A DNA stretch of 64,000 bases from Bacteroides sp. An322. GTDB taxonomy: Bacteria > Bacteroidota > Bacteroidia > Bacteroidales > Bacteroidaceae. Position 1 is the stretch's first letter. The number at the start of each line of letters is the position of its first letter. Below, in pieces: positions 18,662-27,620 of the stretch. Below the pieces are notes generated by a model that saw only the letters and a program-made list of their open reading frames with translations, was not told the DNA's origin and did not search any database. The stretch spans positions 62,001 to 126,000 of the forward strand of contig NZ_NFIN01000002.1 in the NCBI RefSeq assembly GCF_002161765.1. Reading direction: 5' to 3'. The position numbers and the translations under genes were made by a program.

Positions 18662-21166
18662 ATGAAAAAATTAGCTTATTTGTTATGCGGAGTGTGTTGC
18701 CTGCTTTTGGCTTCGTGCGCCACATCTCCGGAGAATATCCGCGAACGAGTGGATTTCGGCGAGGGCTGGCGTTTCCAGTTGGGAGACGAGCCGCAAGCCA
18801 TGAATGTCGCTTTTGCGGATGAAGACTGGAGGCTTCTGAATCTGCCCCATGATTGGGCGATAGAGGGAGACTTTAGTGAGGACAATCCATCGGGTACGGG
18901 CGGAGGCGCTTTGCCCGGAGGTATCGGATGGTATCGGAAGACATTCGTGCCCGAAAAAGCCGATGCGGGGAAGCAGTTCCGTATCGTGTTCGACGGGGTC
19001 TATATGAATTCGGAAGTGTTTCTCAACGGAGTGTCTTTGGGACATCGCCCGTATGGGTACATTACGTTCAGCTATGACCTGACCCCGCACCTGAAATGGG
19101 GCGAGGAGAATGTGATAGCCGTGCGGGTGGATAATTCCGAGCAACCCAACTCGCGCTGGTATTCGGGATGCGGCATTTACCGGAACGTGTGGCTGGTGAA
19201 GACCGGAGCGGTGCATGTAGCCGAATGGGGCACGTATGTCGTATCGGAGAATGTGAGCGACGCACAAGCCGATTTGAATATCCGTACCCGTGTGGCGAAC
19301 GAATCGGACGCATCGGTTCAGGTGAAAGTGCGCTCTTTTTTGATAGATGCCGAGGGGCAAATCGTGGCAAGCGGAGAAACCGAATGTCCGGTAGAAGCCG
19401 GAAAAGAATCGGAAACATCCCAATCGCTACAGGTGGAGCAACCGGAATTGTGGAGCGTAGATACTCCTTATATCTATACGTTGCTGACCGAGGTGGTGCA
19501 AGACGGGAAAACCGTGGACCGGTATGAGACTCCGGTGGGAATCCGTTCGTTCTCGTTCGATGCCGAAAAAGGGTTTACCCTGAACGGGAAACCGATGAAG
19601 ATAAACGGGGTATGTATGCACCACGATTTGGGATGCTTGGGAGCCGCGGTCAATGTGCGGGCTATCGAACGCCAACTGGAGATTTTAAAGGAAATGGGAT
19701 GCAACGGCATCCGGTGTTCGCACAATCCTCCCGCACCCGAATTGCTCGACTTGTGCGACCGGATGGGATTCATCGTGATGGACGAATCCTTCGATATGTG
19801 GCGCAAGAAAAAGACTTCGCACGATTATGCTCGTTATTTTGATGAGTGGTACGAACGGGACTTGCGTGATTTCATCTTGCGCGACCGGAACCATCCTTCC
19901 ATCTTTATTTGGAGTATCGGAAATGAGGTCTTGGAACAATGGAGCGATGCGAAAGCCGATACATTGAGCTTGGAAGAAGCCAATCTGATATTGAACTTCG
20001 GACATTCGGCGGATATGCTGGCAAAAGAGGGTGAAATGAGTGTGAACTCTCTCTTGACAAAAAGGTTAGCGGAATTGGTGAAAGAGCTTGACCCGACACG
20101 TCCCATCACAACCGGATGCAACGAACCGAACCCAGCTAATCACTTGTTTAAGTCGGGTGCGATGGACATTATCGGGTACAATTACCATAACGCGAACATC
20201 CCCGATGTGCCTAAGAATTTCCCCGGAAAGCCTTTCATCATTACCGAGAGCAATTCGGCACTCGCTACACGCGGGTATTACCGGATGCCGAGTGATAAGG
20301 TGACCATTTGCCCCGACCGTTGGGACAAGCCGTATACTGACCCTACTTTCGCTTGCTCTGCGTATGATAATTGCCACGTGCCTTGGGGCAATACGCACGA
20401 AGAAACCCTCAAGCTGATTCGGGACAATGCCTTTATCAGCGGGCAATACGTATGGACGGGATTCGATTACATCGGTGAGCCTACTCCCTACGGATGGCCC
20501 GCGCGGAGTTCGTATTTCGGTATCGTAGACCTTGCCGGATTCCCGAAGGACGCTTATTACCTCTATCAGGCGGAATGGTCGGACAAGACCGTGTTGCATC
20601 TTTTCCCGCACTGGAACTGGACACCGGGGCAGGACGTGGATATGTGGTGCTATTATAATCATGCCGATGAAGTGGAACTCTTCGTCAATGGCAAGTCGCA
20701 AGGAGTACGCTCGAAGACTCCCGATTGCCTTCATGCCGTATGGCGCGTGAAGTTCGAGCCGGGAAGCGTGAAGGTGGTAGCACGTAAAGGAGGGGAGACG
20801 GTAGGCGAGAAGGAAATCCGTACAGCCGGAGAACCCGCACAAATCCGTCTGACCCCCGACCGTGCCCAGTTGGATGCCGATGGCAAAGACCTGAGTTTCG
20901 TCACGGTAGAGATTGTGGATAAGGACGGAACGCTTTGCCCCAATGCCGATAATTTGGTGAATTTCCAAGTGGAAGGCAATGCGTTCATCGCCGGAGTGGA
21001 TAACGGAAGCCCTATCTCGATGGAACGTTTCAAGGACAACAAGCGCAAAGCCTTCTACGGCAAGTGCTTAGTGGTATTGCAAAACACCGGAAAGCCCGGC
21101 GAAGCGAAACTCACCGCAACCTCCGAAGGCTTGTCTCAAGCTGAAATCTCCGTTGTTGCTGAGTGA
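18662..21166 (+). CDS. GH2 beta-galactosidase-type lipoprotein
   Basis: An 834-residue GH2 enzyme with a lipobox (LASC, Cys19). It shows the sugar-binding domain (about 30-190, NLPHDWAIEGDF, GIGWYRKTF, YSGCGIYRNVWL), the Ig-like domain, and the catalytic barrel with LNGKPMKINGVCMHHD, the acid/base Glu422 in WSIGNEV and the nucleophile Glu529 in IITESNS. C-terminal beta-sandwich domains (about 680-834) follow. In xyloglucan loci the GH2 enzyme removes beta-1,2-galactose from the xylosyl side chain, which fits here because GH31, GH3 and GH95 surround it. Beta-glucuronidase or beta-mannosidase activity cannot be excluded from sequence alone. Confidence 0.88.
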   Translation: MKKLAYLLCGVCCLLLASCATSPENIRERVDFGEGWRFQLGDEPQAMNVAFADEDWRLLNLPHDWAIEGDFSEDNPSGTGGGALPGGIGWYRKTFVPEKADAGKQFRIVFDGVYMNSEVFLNGVSLGHRPYGYITFSYDLTPHLKWGEENVIAVRVDNSEQPNSRWYSGCGIYRNVWLVKTGAVHVAEWGTYVVSENVSDAQADLNIRTRVANESDASVQVKVRSFLIDAEGQIVASGETECPVEAGKESETSQSLQVEQPELWSVDTPYIYTLLTEVVQDGKTVDRYETPVGIRSFSFDAEKGFTLNGKPMKINGVCMHHDLGCLGAAVNVRAIERQLEILKEMGCNGIRCSHNPPAPELLDLCDRMGFIVMDESFDMWRKKKTSHDYARYFDEWYERDLRDFILRDRNHPSIFIWSIGNEVLEQWSDAKADTLSLEEANLILNFGHSADMLAKEGEMSVNSLLTKRLAELVKELDPTRPITTGCNEPNPANHLFKSGAMDIIGYNYHNANIPDVPKNFPGKPFIITESNSALATRGYYRMPSDKVTICPDRWDKPYTDPTFACSAYDNCHVPWGNTHEETLKLIRDNAFISGQYVWTGFDYIGEPTPYGWPARSSYFGIVDLAGFPKDAYYLYQAEWSDKTVLHLFPHWNWTPGQDVDMWCYYNHADEVELFVNGKSQGVRSKTPDCLHAVWRVKFEPGSVKVVARKGGETVGEKEIRTAGEPAQIRLTPDRAQLDADGKDLSFVTVEIVDKDGTLCPNADNLVNFQVEGNAFIAGVDNGSPISMERFKDNKRKAFYGKCLVVLQNTGKPGEAKLTATSEGLSQAEISVVAE

Positions 21167-21184
21167 ATGTTTCACCCAATTAGT

Positions 21185-21265
21185 TGTAGGGGCGTATCGC
21201 ATACGCCCGAATGCGCACACTTATCCACGTGGATGTTTTCAGGGCGTATGCAATACGCCCCTACA
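21185..21265. repeat. Intergenic hairpin family C
   Basis: Inverted arms of 24 bp (21185-21208 and 21242-21265), with only two mismatched positions, opening TGTAGGGGCGTAT. Each arm also contains an internal half-palindrome (GGGCGTATnnnATACGCCC). The loop carries a second perfect palindrome ATCCACGTGGAT at 21223-21234. Confidence 0.8.
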
Positions 21266-21301
21266 TTGGTTTTTTGCGGGCTTTCATTAGAATAATTTTA
21301 T

Positions 21302-21330
21302 AAATCTGTGTAATCTGTGGTGAAAAAATA
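21302..21330. repeat. Partial family B element
   Basis: The stretch TAAATCTGTGTAATCTGTGG followed by TGAAAAAATAAA matches the conserved centre of the full family B copies at 33786 and 34298, but without their arms. It sits directly before the GH3 start and may be a decayed copy. Confidence 0.55.
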
Positions 21331-21338
21331 AAACAACC

Positions 21339-23555
21339 ATGAAAAAACAAGTATTGACTTATTGCGTGGGTGCGGCTCTGTCCGTGTCCGCTATATTCGC
21401 ACAAGAAACGCTTCCGGTTTATCTGGACGATAGCCAGCCGATAGAAGCGCGCGTACAAGATGCCTTGAACCGGATGACGGTAGAGGAAAAAGTACGCCTG
21501 AGTTATGCGCAAGGAAAATTCTCCTCGCCCGGATGTCCGCGTTTGGGCATTCCCGAATTGTGGTATTCCGACGGTCCGCACGGTGTGCGTGCCGAAATCA
21601 ATTGGAACGATTGGGGCTATGCCGGATGGACCAGCGATAGCTGTACCGCATTTCCCGCATTGACCTGCCTTGCCGCAACGTGGAATCTCGAATTATCGGG
21701 CAGATACGGAAAAGCATTGGGCGAAGAAGCCTTGTATCGCGGGAAAGATGTCCAGTTGGGTCCGGGCGTAAACATTTACCGTACGCCTCTTAATGGGCGC
21801 AATTTCGAGTACATGGGCGAAGACCCTTACTTGGCAGGGGAGATGTGCGTGCCTTATATCCAAGAGTTGCAAAAGAACGGTGTGGCGGCTTGCGTGAAGC
21901 ATTATGCCCTGAATAACCAAGAATTGTGGCGCGGGCATATCGATGTGGAGGTGAGCGACCGTGCCTTGTACGAAATCTATCTGCCCGCGTTCCGTGCGGC
22001 GGTAGAGCGGGGTGGCGCGTGGAGCATCATGGGTGCTTACAATAAGGTGCGTGGTACGCACGCGGCGCATAGCAAACTCTTGAATAACGACATCTTGAAA
22101 GGCGAATGGAAGTTCGACGGGTGTGTGGTGACCGATTGGGGTGCGGCACACGATACGTACGAAGCCGCCATGTACGGTCTTGATCTCGAAATGGGTTCGT
22201 ACACCAACGGATTGACTTCGGAATCGGAGTTCGGATATGATGATTATTACTTGGGCAAGGCTTATCTGAAGATGATTAAAGAAGGTAAGGTTCCCATGGA
22301 AGTGGTCAATGATAAGGCGGGACGGGTGCTTCGCCTGATATTCCGTACGGCGATGAACCGCAACAAGCCTTTCGGCTCTTTGACTTCTCCCGAACATTAC
22401 CGCACGGCATACGATGTAGCGGTGGAAGGCACCGTGCTTCTGAAGAACGGAAACGGGAAGAAGCAACCGGGCTTGCTCCCGATAGCTCCCGATGCGTACA
22501 AGCATATTCTTGTGGTTGGCGATAACGCTACACGCAATTTGATGCAGGGAGGAGGCTCGTCGGAACTGAAAGTGAAAGATTTCATTTCTCCGTTGGAAGG
22601 CTTGCGGAAGAAGTACAGCAATGTGGTGTATGCGCAAGGATATAAGGCAGGGCGTCCGATGTATGGCAATGTGGATGAAATACCTCAGGCGGTGATGGAC
22701 TCGTTGCGTGAGGATGCCGTGGCTAAAGCGAAAGAAGCTGATTTGGTTATCTACGTGGGCGGACTGAACAAGAACCACCAGCAGGATTGCGAAGCGGGCG
22801 ACCGTCTTTCGTATAACCTGCCTTTCGGACAAGACGAGCTCATCCGTTCGTTGCTCGAAGTGAATAAGAATATGGTGGTGGTATTGGTCAGCGGAAATGC
22901 CGTGGCGATGCCTTGGCTGGACGAAGTGCCCTCGGTGGTGCAGACTTGGTATTTGGGTACTATCACCGGCAATGCCTTGGCGGATGTATTGAGCGGCGAT
23001 GCCAATCCAAGCGGCAAGTTGCCTTTCTCTTATCCCGTGAAGTTAGCGGATTGCCCGGCACATGCGTTCGATGCGCTTTGCTATCCGGGCGATAGCATCA
23101 AGGAGGTGTATAAAGAAGATATCCTCGTGGGCTACCGTTGGTATGACACCAAGAAAATCAAGCCGATGTTCCCCTTCGGCTATGGCTTGAGCTATACCAC
23201 GTTCGAATACGGAAAACCCGTGATTTCGGCTAAGACGATGAATCAAGACGGAACGCTTACGGTTTCGGTAAAAGTGAAGAATACCGGTAAGGCAGACGGA
23301 AAGGAAACGGTTCAGCTTTACATCGGTGATGAGAAATGCTCCGTGCTTCGTCCTGTAAAAGAATTGAAAGGTTTCCAAAAGATAGCCCTTCGTCCGGGCG
23401 AAGAGAAAGAAGTAACCTTTACCATTACCCCCGATGCCCTGAAATTCTTCGATGACAAGCGTCACGAATGGGTGGCTGAACCGGGCAAGTTCAAAGCATA
23501 CATCGGCGCTTCTTCGGCGGATATCCGAGGAACGGTTGCATTCGAATTGTTTTAG
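21339..23555 (+). CDS. GH3 beta-glucosidase-type enzyme
   Basis: A 738-residue periplasmic GH3 enzyme with a type I signal peptide (ending SAIFAQ). The first domain carries the nucleophile Asp266 in VVTDWGA, with KHYALNNQE and GPGVNIYRTPLNGRNFEYMGEDP as substrate-pocket motifs. The second alpha/beta domain (about 365-590) and a C-terminal fibronectin III-like domain (about 640-735) complete the normal family length. In this locus it would release glucose from the debranched xyloglucan backbone once GH31, GH2 and GH95 have trimmed the side chains. GH3 also contains xylosidases, so the exact sugar is inferred from context. Confidence 0.9.
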   Translation: MKKQVLTYCVGAALSVSAIFAQETLPVYLDDSQPIEARVQDALNRMTVEEKVRLSYAQGKFSSPGCPRLGIPELWYSDGPHGVRAEINWNDWGYAGWTSDSCTAFPALTCLAATWNLELSGRYGKALGEEALYRGKDVQLGPGVNIYRTPLNGRNFEYMGEDPYLAGEMCVPYIQELQKNGVAACVKHYALNNQELWRGHIDVEVSDRALYEIYLPAFRAAVERGGAWSIMGAYNKVRGTHAAHSKLLNNDILKGEWKFDGCVVTDWGAAHDTYEAAMYGLDLEMGSYTNGLTSESEFGYDDYYLGKAYLKMIKEGKVPMEVVNDKAGRVLRLIFRTAMNRNKPFGSLTSPEHYRTAYDVAVEGTVLLKNGNGKKQPGLLPIAPDAYKHILVVGDNATRNLMQGGGSSELKVKDFISPLEGLRKKYSNVVYAQGYKAGRPMYGNVDEIPQAVMDSLREDAVAKAKEADLVIYVGGLNKNHQQDCEAGDRLSYNLPFGQDELIRSLLEVNKNMVVVLVSGNAVAMPWLDEVPSVVQTWYLGTITGNALADVLSGDANPSGKLPFSYPVKLADCPAHAFDALCYPGDSIKEVYKEDILVGYRWYDTKKIKPMFPFGYGLSYTTFEYGKPVISAKTMNQDGTLTVSVKVKNTGKADGKETVQLYIGDEKCSVLRPVKELKGFQKIALRPGEEKEVTFTITPDALKFFDDKRHEWVAEPGKFKAYIGASSADIRGTVAFELF

Positions 23556-23563
23556 ATAATGAA

Positions 23564-23612
23564 TCGTGAATAATAAGTGGAAGTATTTGGCATGATGAAT
23601 TATTCATGATTT
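23564..23612. terminator. Hairpin after the GH3 gene
   Basis: AATCGTGAATAAT at the start faces ATTATTCATGATT at the end with one mismatch. It lies just after the GH3 stop and could end the PUL transcript. No long T-run follows, so confidence is modest. Confidence 0.45.
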
Positions 23613-23633
23613 GAAATGTAAAAGATGTATTTT

Positions 23634-23736
23634 ATGGTTTTCATCCCAAAACCGTACGGTTTCCGTACCAAGACCGTATAGTTTTGGGATGAAAACCATA
23701 CGGTTTTGGTACGAAAACCATAACGAAAACCATACA
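23634..23736. repeat. Nested palindrome cluster (family E)
   Basis: Perfect 19-bp arms at 23634-23652 and 23681-23699 surround a 28-base loop with CCGTACGG and CCGTACC words. The words ACGGTTTTGGTACG and AAAACCATA continue to 23736. The cluster lies between the GH3 gene and the dnaB promoter. Confidence 0.7.
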
Positions 23737-23789
23737 AGGTAGAGATAATATATTAAGTATTCTTTATTTCTCATCTTCATTTATTTCGT

Positions 23790-23797
23790 TATCTTTG
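23790..23797 (+). promoter_or_regulatory. Promoter -7 box for dnaB
   Basis: TATCTTTG, 29 bases before the dnaB start at 23827. Confidence 0.65.
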
Positions 23798-23826
23798 TGC
23801 GCTTATTCATAAAATGAACGAAAGAA

Positions 23827-25392
23827 ATGGCAGAAACGAGAAGAACGACACGCGTCCCGAAGGTGGCGAAAGCTAAACCTGTGGATGAATACGGACATTT
23901 GCAACCGCAGGCTCCCGAATTGGAAGAAGCTGTACTGGGTGCATTGATGATAGAAAAGGATGCTTATTCGTTAGTGAGCGAAATACTTCGTCCTGAGTCT
24001 TTTTACGAACACCGGAATCAGTTGATTTATGCTGCAATAACCGATTTGGCTATTCAGCAGAAACCGATTGATATTTTGACCGTAACGGAACAATTACGTT
24101 CAAGAGGGGACTTGGAGGAAGTGGGTGGACCGTTCTACATCACTCAATTAAGCGGTAAGGTGGCTTCCTCTGCTCATATTGAATATCACGCCCGTATCAT
24201 CGCTCAGAAGTTTTTGGCGCGTGAATTGATTTCGTTCACCAGTGTGATACAGACCAAAGCTTTCGATGAGACACAAGATGTGGATGATCTGATGCAGGAG
24301 GCGGAAGGTAAGCTTTTCGAAATTTCCCAGCAGAACATGAAGAAAGATTACACGCAGATTAATCCCGTCATTCAGGAGGCATACGAGATGCTTCAGAAAG
24401 CGGCGGCGCGTACCGACGGATTGAGCGGGCTTTCGAGCGGATTCCATCAATTAGATAAGATGACTTCGGGCTGGCAAAACTCTGACTTGATTATTATCGC
24501 CGCTCGTCCGGCAATGGGAAAGACGGCGTTTGTGCTTTCGATGGCGAAGAATATGGCGGTAAACAATAAGGTGCCTGTGGCTCTCTTTTCGCTTGAAATG
24601 AGCAACGTACAATTGGTGAATCGTTTGATAGTGAACGTGTGTGAGATTCCAGGCGAGAAAATTAAGAGCGGTCAGTTGGCTCCTTACGAGTGGGGACAAC
24701 TCGATTATAAAATAAAGGAGCTTTACGATGCGCCGCTTTATGTGGATGATACGCCTTCGCTTTCGGTGTTCGAACTCCGTACGAAGGCACGCCGTTTAGT
24801 GCGTGAACACGATGTGAAAGTGATTATTATCGACTATCTTCAGTTGATGAATGCCAGTGGTATGTCGTACGGAAGCCGTCAGGAAGAGGTAAGTACCATT
24901 TCTCGTTCGTTGAAGGGATTGGCGAAGGAACTGAATATTCCTATTATCGCTTTGAGCCAGTTGAACCGTGGTGTGGAGAACCGTGAAGGTATTGATGGAA
25001 AGCGTCCCCAGCTGAGTGACTTGCGTGAGTCGGGTGCTATTGAGCAGGATGCCGATATGGTGTGTTTTATTCACCGTCCGGAATATTACAAGATTTATCA
25101 AGACGAGAAAGGGAATGACTTACATGGAATGGCGGAAATCATTATAGCCAAGCACCGTAATGGTGCGGTGGGTGATGTGCTTCTGCGTTTCCGTGCTGAG
25201 TTTGCCCGTTTTCAGAATCCTGATGACGATTTGATTGTGCCGATGCCGGGAGAAGAGAATGCCTCGCCAGTGCTTCGTTCAAAGATGAATAAGGGAGCAG
25301 GAAATGCAGGTTATGTACCGCCTACTTCAGTAGACATTCCTCCTCAAACGGAGAATCCTTTTGGAGCACCGATGCCTGACGTACCGTTTTAA
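23827..25392 (+). CDS. dnaB: Replicative DNA helicase DnaB
   Basis: A 521-residue hexameric replicative helicase. The N-terminal DnaB domain (about 25-130, PQAPELEEAVLGALMIE) is followed by the RecA-like ATPase domain with Walker A ARPAMGKTAF, the SLEMS motif, Walker B VIIIDYLQLM and the C-terminal SDLRESGAIEQDADMVCFIHR segment. The C-terminal tail (PVLRSKMNKGAGN onward) is low-complexity and proline-rich. It unwinds DNA at the replication fork and loads primase. It has its own promoter and is not functionally tied to the preceding PUL. Confidence 0.97.
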   Translation: MAETRRTTRVPKVAKAKPVDEYGHLQPQAPELEEAVLGALMIEKDAYSLVSEILRPESFYEHRNQLIYAAITDLAIQQKPIDILTVTEQLRSRGDLEEVGGPFYITQLSGKVASSAHIEYHARIIAQKFLARELISFTSVIQTKAFDETQDVDDLMQEAEGKLFEISQQNMKKDYTQINPVIQEAYEMLQKAAARTDGLSGLSSGFHQLDKMTSGWQNSDLIIIAARPAMGKTAFVLSMAKNMAVNNKVPVALFSLEMSNVQLVNRLIVNVCEIPGEKIKSGQLAPYEWGQLDYKIKELYDAPLYVDDTPSLSVFELRTKARRLVREHDVKVIIIDYLQLMNASGMSYGSRQEEVSTISRSLKGLAKELNIPIIALSQLNRGVENREGIDGKRPQLSDLRESGAIEQDADMVCFIHRPEYYKIYQDEKGNDLHGMAEIIIAKHRNGAVGDVLLRFRAEFARFQNPDDDLIVPMPGEENASPVLRSKMNKGAGNAGYVPPTSVDIPPQTENPFGAPMPDVPF

Positions 25393-25415
25393 TGGTTTAT
25401 ATTTATGTGTAGCTG

Positions 25416-25490
25416 GTCCTTTCACGGGGAGGACTGCTCTCCTTACAGGTGAAAACTCCAGTCCTTGCTTGGAAGGATTACAGTTCTGAT
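25416..25490. repeat. Structured intergenic element with overlapping pairings
   Basis: TTTCAC (25420-25425) can pair with GTGAAA (25449-25454), and AGGACTG (25430-25436) with CAGTCCT (25459-25465). The two helices interlock, as in an H-type pseudoknot. AGGAC at 25430 could instead pair with GTCCT at 25416. It sits after dnaB and before the tetR promoter. Confidence 0.45.
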
Positions 25491-25600
25491 TATAGAGAAT
25501 CGATGCTTGATTTATGGCTATGCAGATAATCGTTTGTTTGATTTTCGCATAAAATAGTGTTAAATCCTTTGATATATCTATTCTTATTCTTATATTCGCA

Positions 25601-25616
25601 TCGACAATATTGTCGA
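25601..25616. promoter_or_regulatory. TetR operator 1 (autoregulatory)
   Basis: TCGACAATATTGTCGA is a perfect 16-bp palindrome 26 bases before the tetR start. The same half-site spacing recurs at 26274-26289 before the efflux operon. The shared flank GCA-palindrome-ACAA strengthens the match. Confidence 0.75.
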
Positions 25617-25642
25617 ACAAAATAGTCAATACAAATAAAATA

Positions 25643-26257
25643 ATGAAAACCAACGAACAAAACACCGAGCAAGTGATATTAGAAGCGGCGGAAGCCGAGT
25701 TCTTGGAGAAAGGTTACGACGGAGCGAAGATGCTCTCTATCGCCCGGAGGGCAGGAGTGGCGCATTCGATGTTGCATTATTATTATAGGAGTAAGGAGAA
25801 TTTGTTTCAAGCGGTCATGTTGCGGAAGACGCGTGAGATTGTCCCTATGTTCCGAGGAATATTCGAGCAAGGTTTGTCGTTCGAGGAGACGTTGAACCGT
25901 ATCCGTGAGGCACGCGACCATTACTTGTTGACCCAAGTGTCCCAAATGCCTTATTTCCTTCTATCGGAAATGCTATTGAAGCCGGAGAACCGGGCGATGG
26001 TGATTGGTTTGCTCGAACGGGTGGAGCCTATCCAGCGGGTAAAGGAAATGTTGGAGGCGGAAATAGAGGCGGGTAGAATCCGTTCCATACAATTTGGCGA
26101 TTTTCTCTTTATGTTGCTTACGTTTGATACCGCTTCATTAACCGCTATTTCCGCTTGCAGGGAGAAAGAAGGAATAGAGACGGAGGTCGCGGAGCGATTG
26201 ATAGCATCGTATCGTGAACATAATATGCAACTCATCTTGGAAGCGTTGAAGCCTTAA
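25643..26257 (+). CDS. TetR-family repressor of the adjacent ABC export operon
   Basis: A 204-residue TetR/AcrR-type regulator. The HTH is at about 8-52 (ILEAAEAEFLEKGYDGAKML, then AGVAHSMLHYYYRSKENLF), followed by an all-helical ligand domain. I chose the ATG at 25643: a TTG at 25610 in the same frame would put the start inside the operator palindrome. The gene is followed after about 70 bases by the TolC-like gene, with a second copy of the palindrome between. This arrangement parallels the E. coli CecR (YbiH) repressor and its ybhGFSR exporter. It probably represses itself and the exporter until a ligand binds. Confidence 0.88.
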   Translation: MKTNEQNTEQVILEAAEAEFLEKGYDGAKMLSIARRAGVAHSMLHYYYRSKENLFQAVMLRKTREIVPMFRGIFEQGLSFEETLNRIREARDHYLLTQVSQMPYFLLSEMLLKPENRAMVIGLLERVEPIQRVKEMLEAEIEAGRIRSIQFGDFLFMLLTFDTASLTAISACREKEGIETEVAERLIASYREHNMQLILEALKP

Positions 26258-26273
26258 TTTTTTTATCCCTGCA

Positions 26274-26289
26274 TCGACAGGATTGTCGA
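26274..26289. promoter_or_regulatory. TetR operator 2 (efflux operon)
   Basis: TCGACAGGATTGTCGA differs from operator 1 only at the two central bases, and both are preceded by GCA and followed by ACAA. It lies 38 bases before the TolC-like gene. Confidence 0.75.
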
Positions 26290-26327
26290 ACAATACAGAC
26301 AAAAGAATATACAAACTCATAAAATGA

Positions 26328-27608
26328 ATGGATATGCGAATAAAGACAATCACTTTCTTCTTCGCGCTTGTGTCTTACGCTCCTTGTTTCGCCCAGCTCA
26401 GCATCGAGGCGTGTTATGAGAAAGCGCGGGCGAATTATCCGCTTATCAAGCAATACGGTTTGATAGAAAAGACGAAGGAATATAATCTTTCGAACGCGGC
26501 TAAGGGGTATTTGCCTCAAGTGACATTCTCCGCGCAGGCTACTTATCAGTCGGATGTGACGGAGATTCCTATCGACCTCGACGCTATCGGCTTGACGGGT
26601 GTCAAGATTCCTTCGGTAAGTCAAGACCAGTACAAAATGGAGCTTGCTTTAAACCAAACGCTTTGGGACGGAGGCGCGATACGCTCGGAAAGGAAAACCC
26701 TCCGCACCCAGGCGGAAGTGGACCAACGGGATATGGATGTCAGCATGTATACTATCAACGAGCGGGTAAACCAGCTGTATTTCGGCGTTTTGCTTGCCGA
26801 AGCCCAGTTGGAGCAGAACAAAGTGCTGCAGGCGGAACTGCGGCGGAGCTGCGAACAAGTTTCCTCGTACATCAAGAACGGAATCGCCCAGCAGTCGGAT
26901 TTGGACGCGATTCGGGTGGATTTGCTGAAGGCGAAGCAGACGGAAGCGCAATTCGAGCATACCAAGCGGGCTTACAGAGAGATGCTTTCGCGGCTTATCG
27001 GCGAGGAAATCGGCGAGGAGACCCGATTGGTGAAGCCGGAAGCCGTTCGTCCCTTGACGAAGGAGAACAATCGCCCTGAATTGGAACTTTATCAGGCGCA
27101 GATACGGAACTTGCGGGCGCAAGATAGCCGCATCACGGCGGGAATGATGCCGAAACTGGGTTTGTTTGTTACGGGAGGCTACGGGAAGCCCGGACTGGAT
27201 ATGTTCGAGGATAATTTTAAGGCATATTACCTCGCGGGCGTGAGACTTTCGTGGAACCTCGGAAGCCTTTATACCCGAAAGAATGACCGGAGAAAGATAC
27301 AAACTGGTATCCGTTCTATCGAAACCCAGCGGGAGACATTCCTCTTCAATACTTCGCTCGACGTTGCACAACGTAACGCCACTATCGACAAGTATATCGA
27401 CCAATTGAAGTACGATGACGAGATTATCGCTTTGCGAGGTTCCGTGAAGCGGGCTTCGGAAGCCAAAATGGCGAACGGAACCTTATCGGGAACAGACCTG
27501 ACACGGGATATCCACGCCGAGCAATCCGCTATTCAAGACAAAATCTTGCACGAAATGGAATTGCTGCAAGCTATCTATAATTTGAAATATGTAACTAATA
27601 ACAAATAA
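26328..27608 (+). CDS. TolC-like outer-membrane efflux protein
   Basis: A 426-residue outer-membrane channel component. A signal peptide (ending CFAQ) is followed by two repeats of the OEP type with long helices: SIEACYEKARANYPLIKQYG near the start, a beta-hairpin segment LNQTLWDGGAIRSERKT, and in the second half AYYLAGVRLSWNLGS. It is first in an export operon, followed 12 bases later by the membrane-fusion gene. It should form the outer-membrane duct for the ABC transporter encoded downstream. An ATG at 26334 is an alternative start. Substrate is unknown. Confidence 0.88.
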   Translation: MDMRIKTITFFFALVSYAPCFAQLSIEACYEKARANYPLIKQYGLIEKTKEYNLSNAAKGYLPQVTFSAQATYQSDVTEIPIDLDAIGLTGVKIPSVSQDQYKMELALNQTLWDGGAIRSERKTLRTQAEVDQRDMDVSMYTINERVNQLYFGVLLAEAQLEQNKVLQAELRRSCEQVSSYIKNGIAQQSDLDAIRVDLLKAKQTEAQFEHTKRAYREMLSRLIGEEIGEETRLVKPEAVRPLTKENNRPELELYQAQIRNLRAQDSRITAGMMPKLGLFVTGGYGKPGLDMFEDNFKAYYLAGVRLSWNLGSLYTRKNDRRKIQTGIRSIETQRETFLFNTSLDVAQRNATIDKYIDQLKYDDEIIALRGSVKRASEAKMANGTLSGTDLTRDIHAEQSAIQDKILHEMELLQAIYNLKYVTNNK

Positions 27609-27620
27609 AAAAAGAAGAAG

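Noticed and set aside
18619-18822. A short open frame inside the family A element and the start of the GH2 gene
   Set aside because: It overlaps the GH2 gene in another frame and has no recognisable protein character.
25610-25642. A TTG start for the TetR regulator
   Set aside because: It would start inside the operator palindrome; the ATG at 25643 begins with the normal TetR N-terminus.
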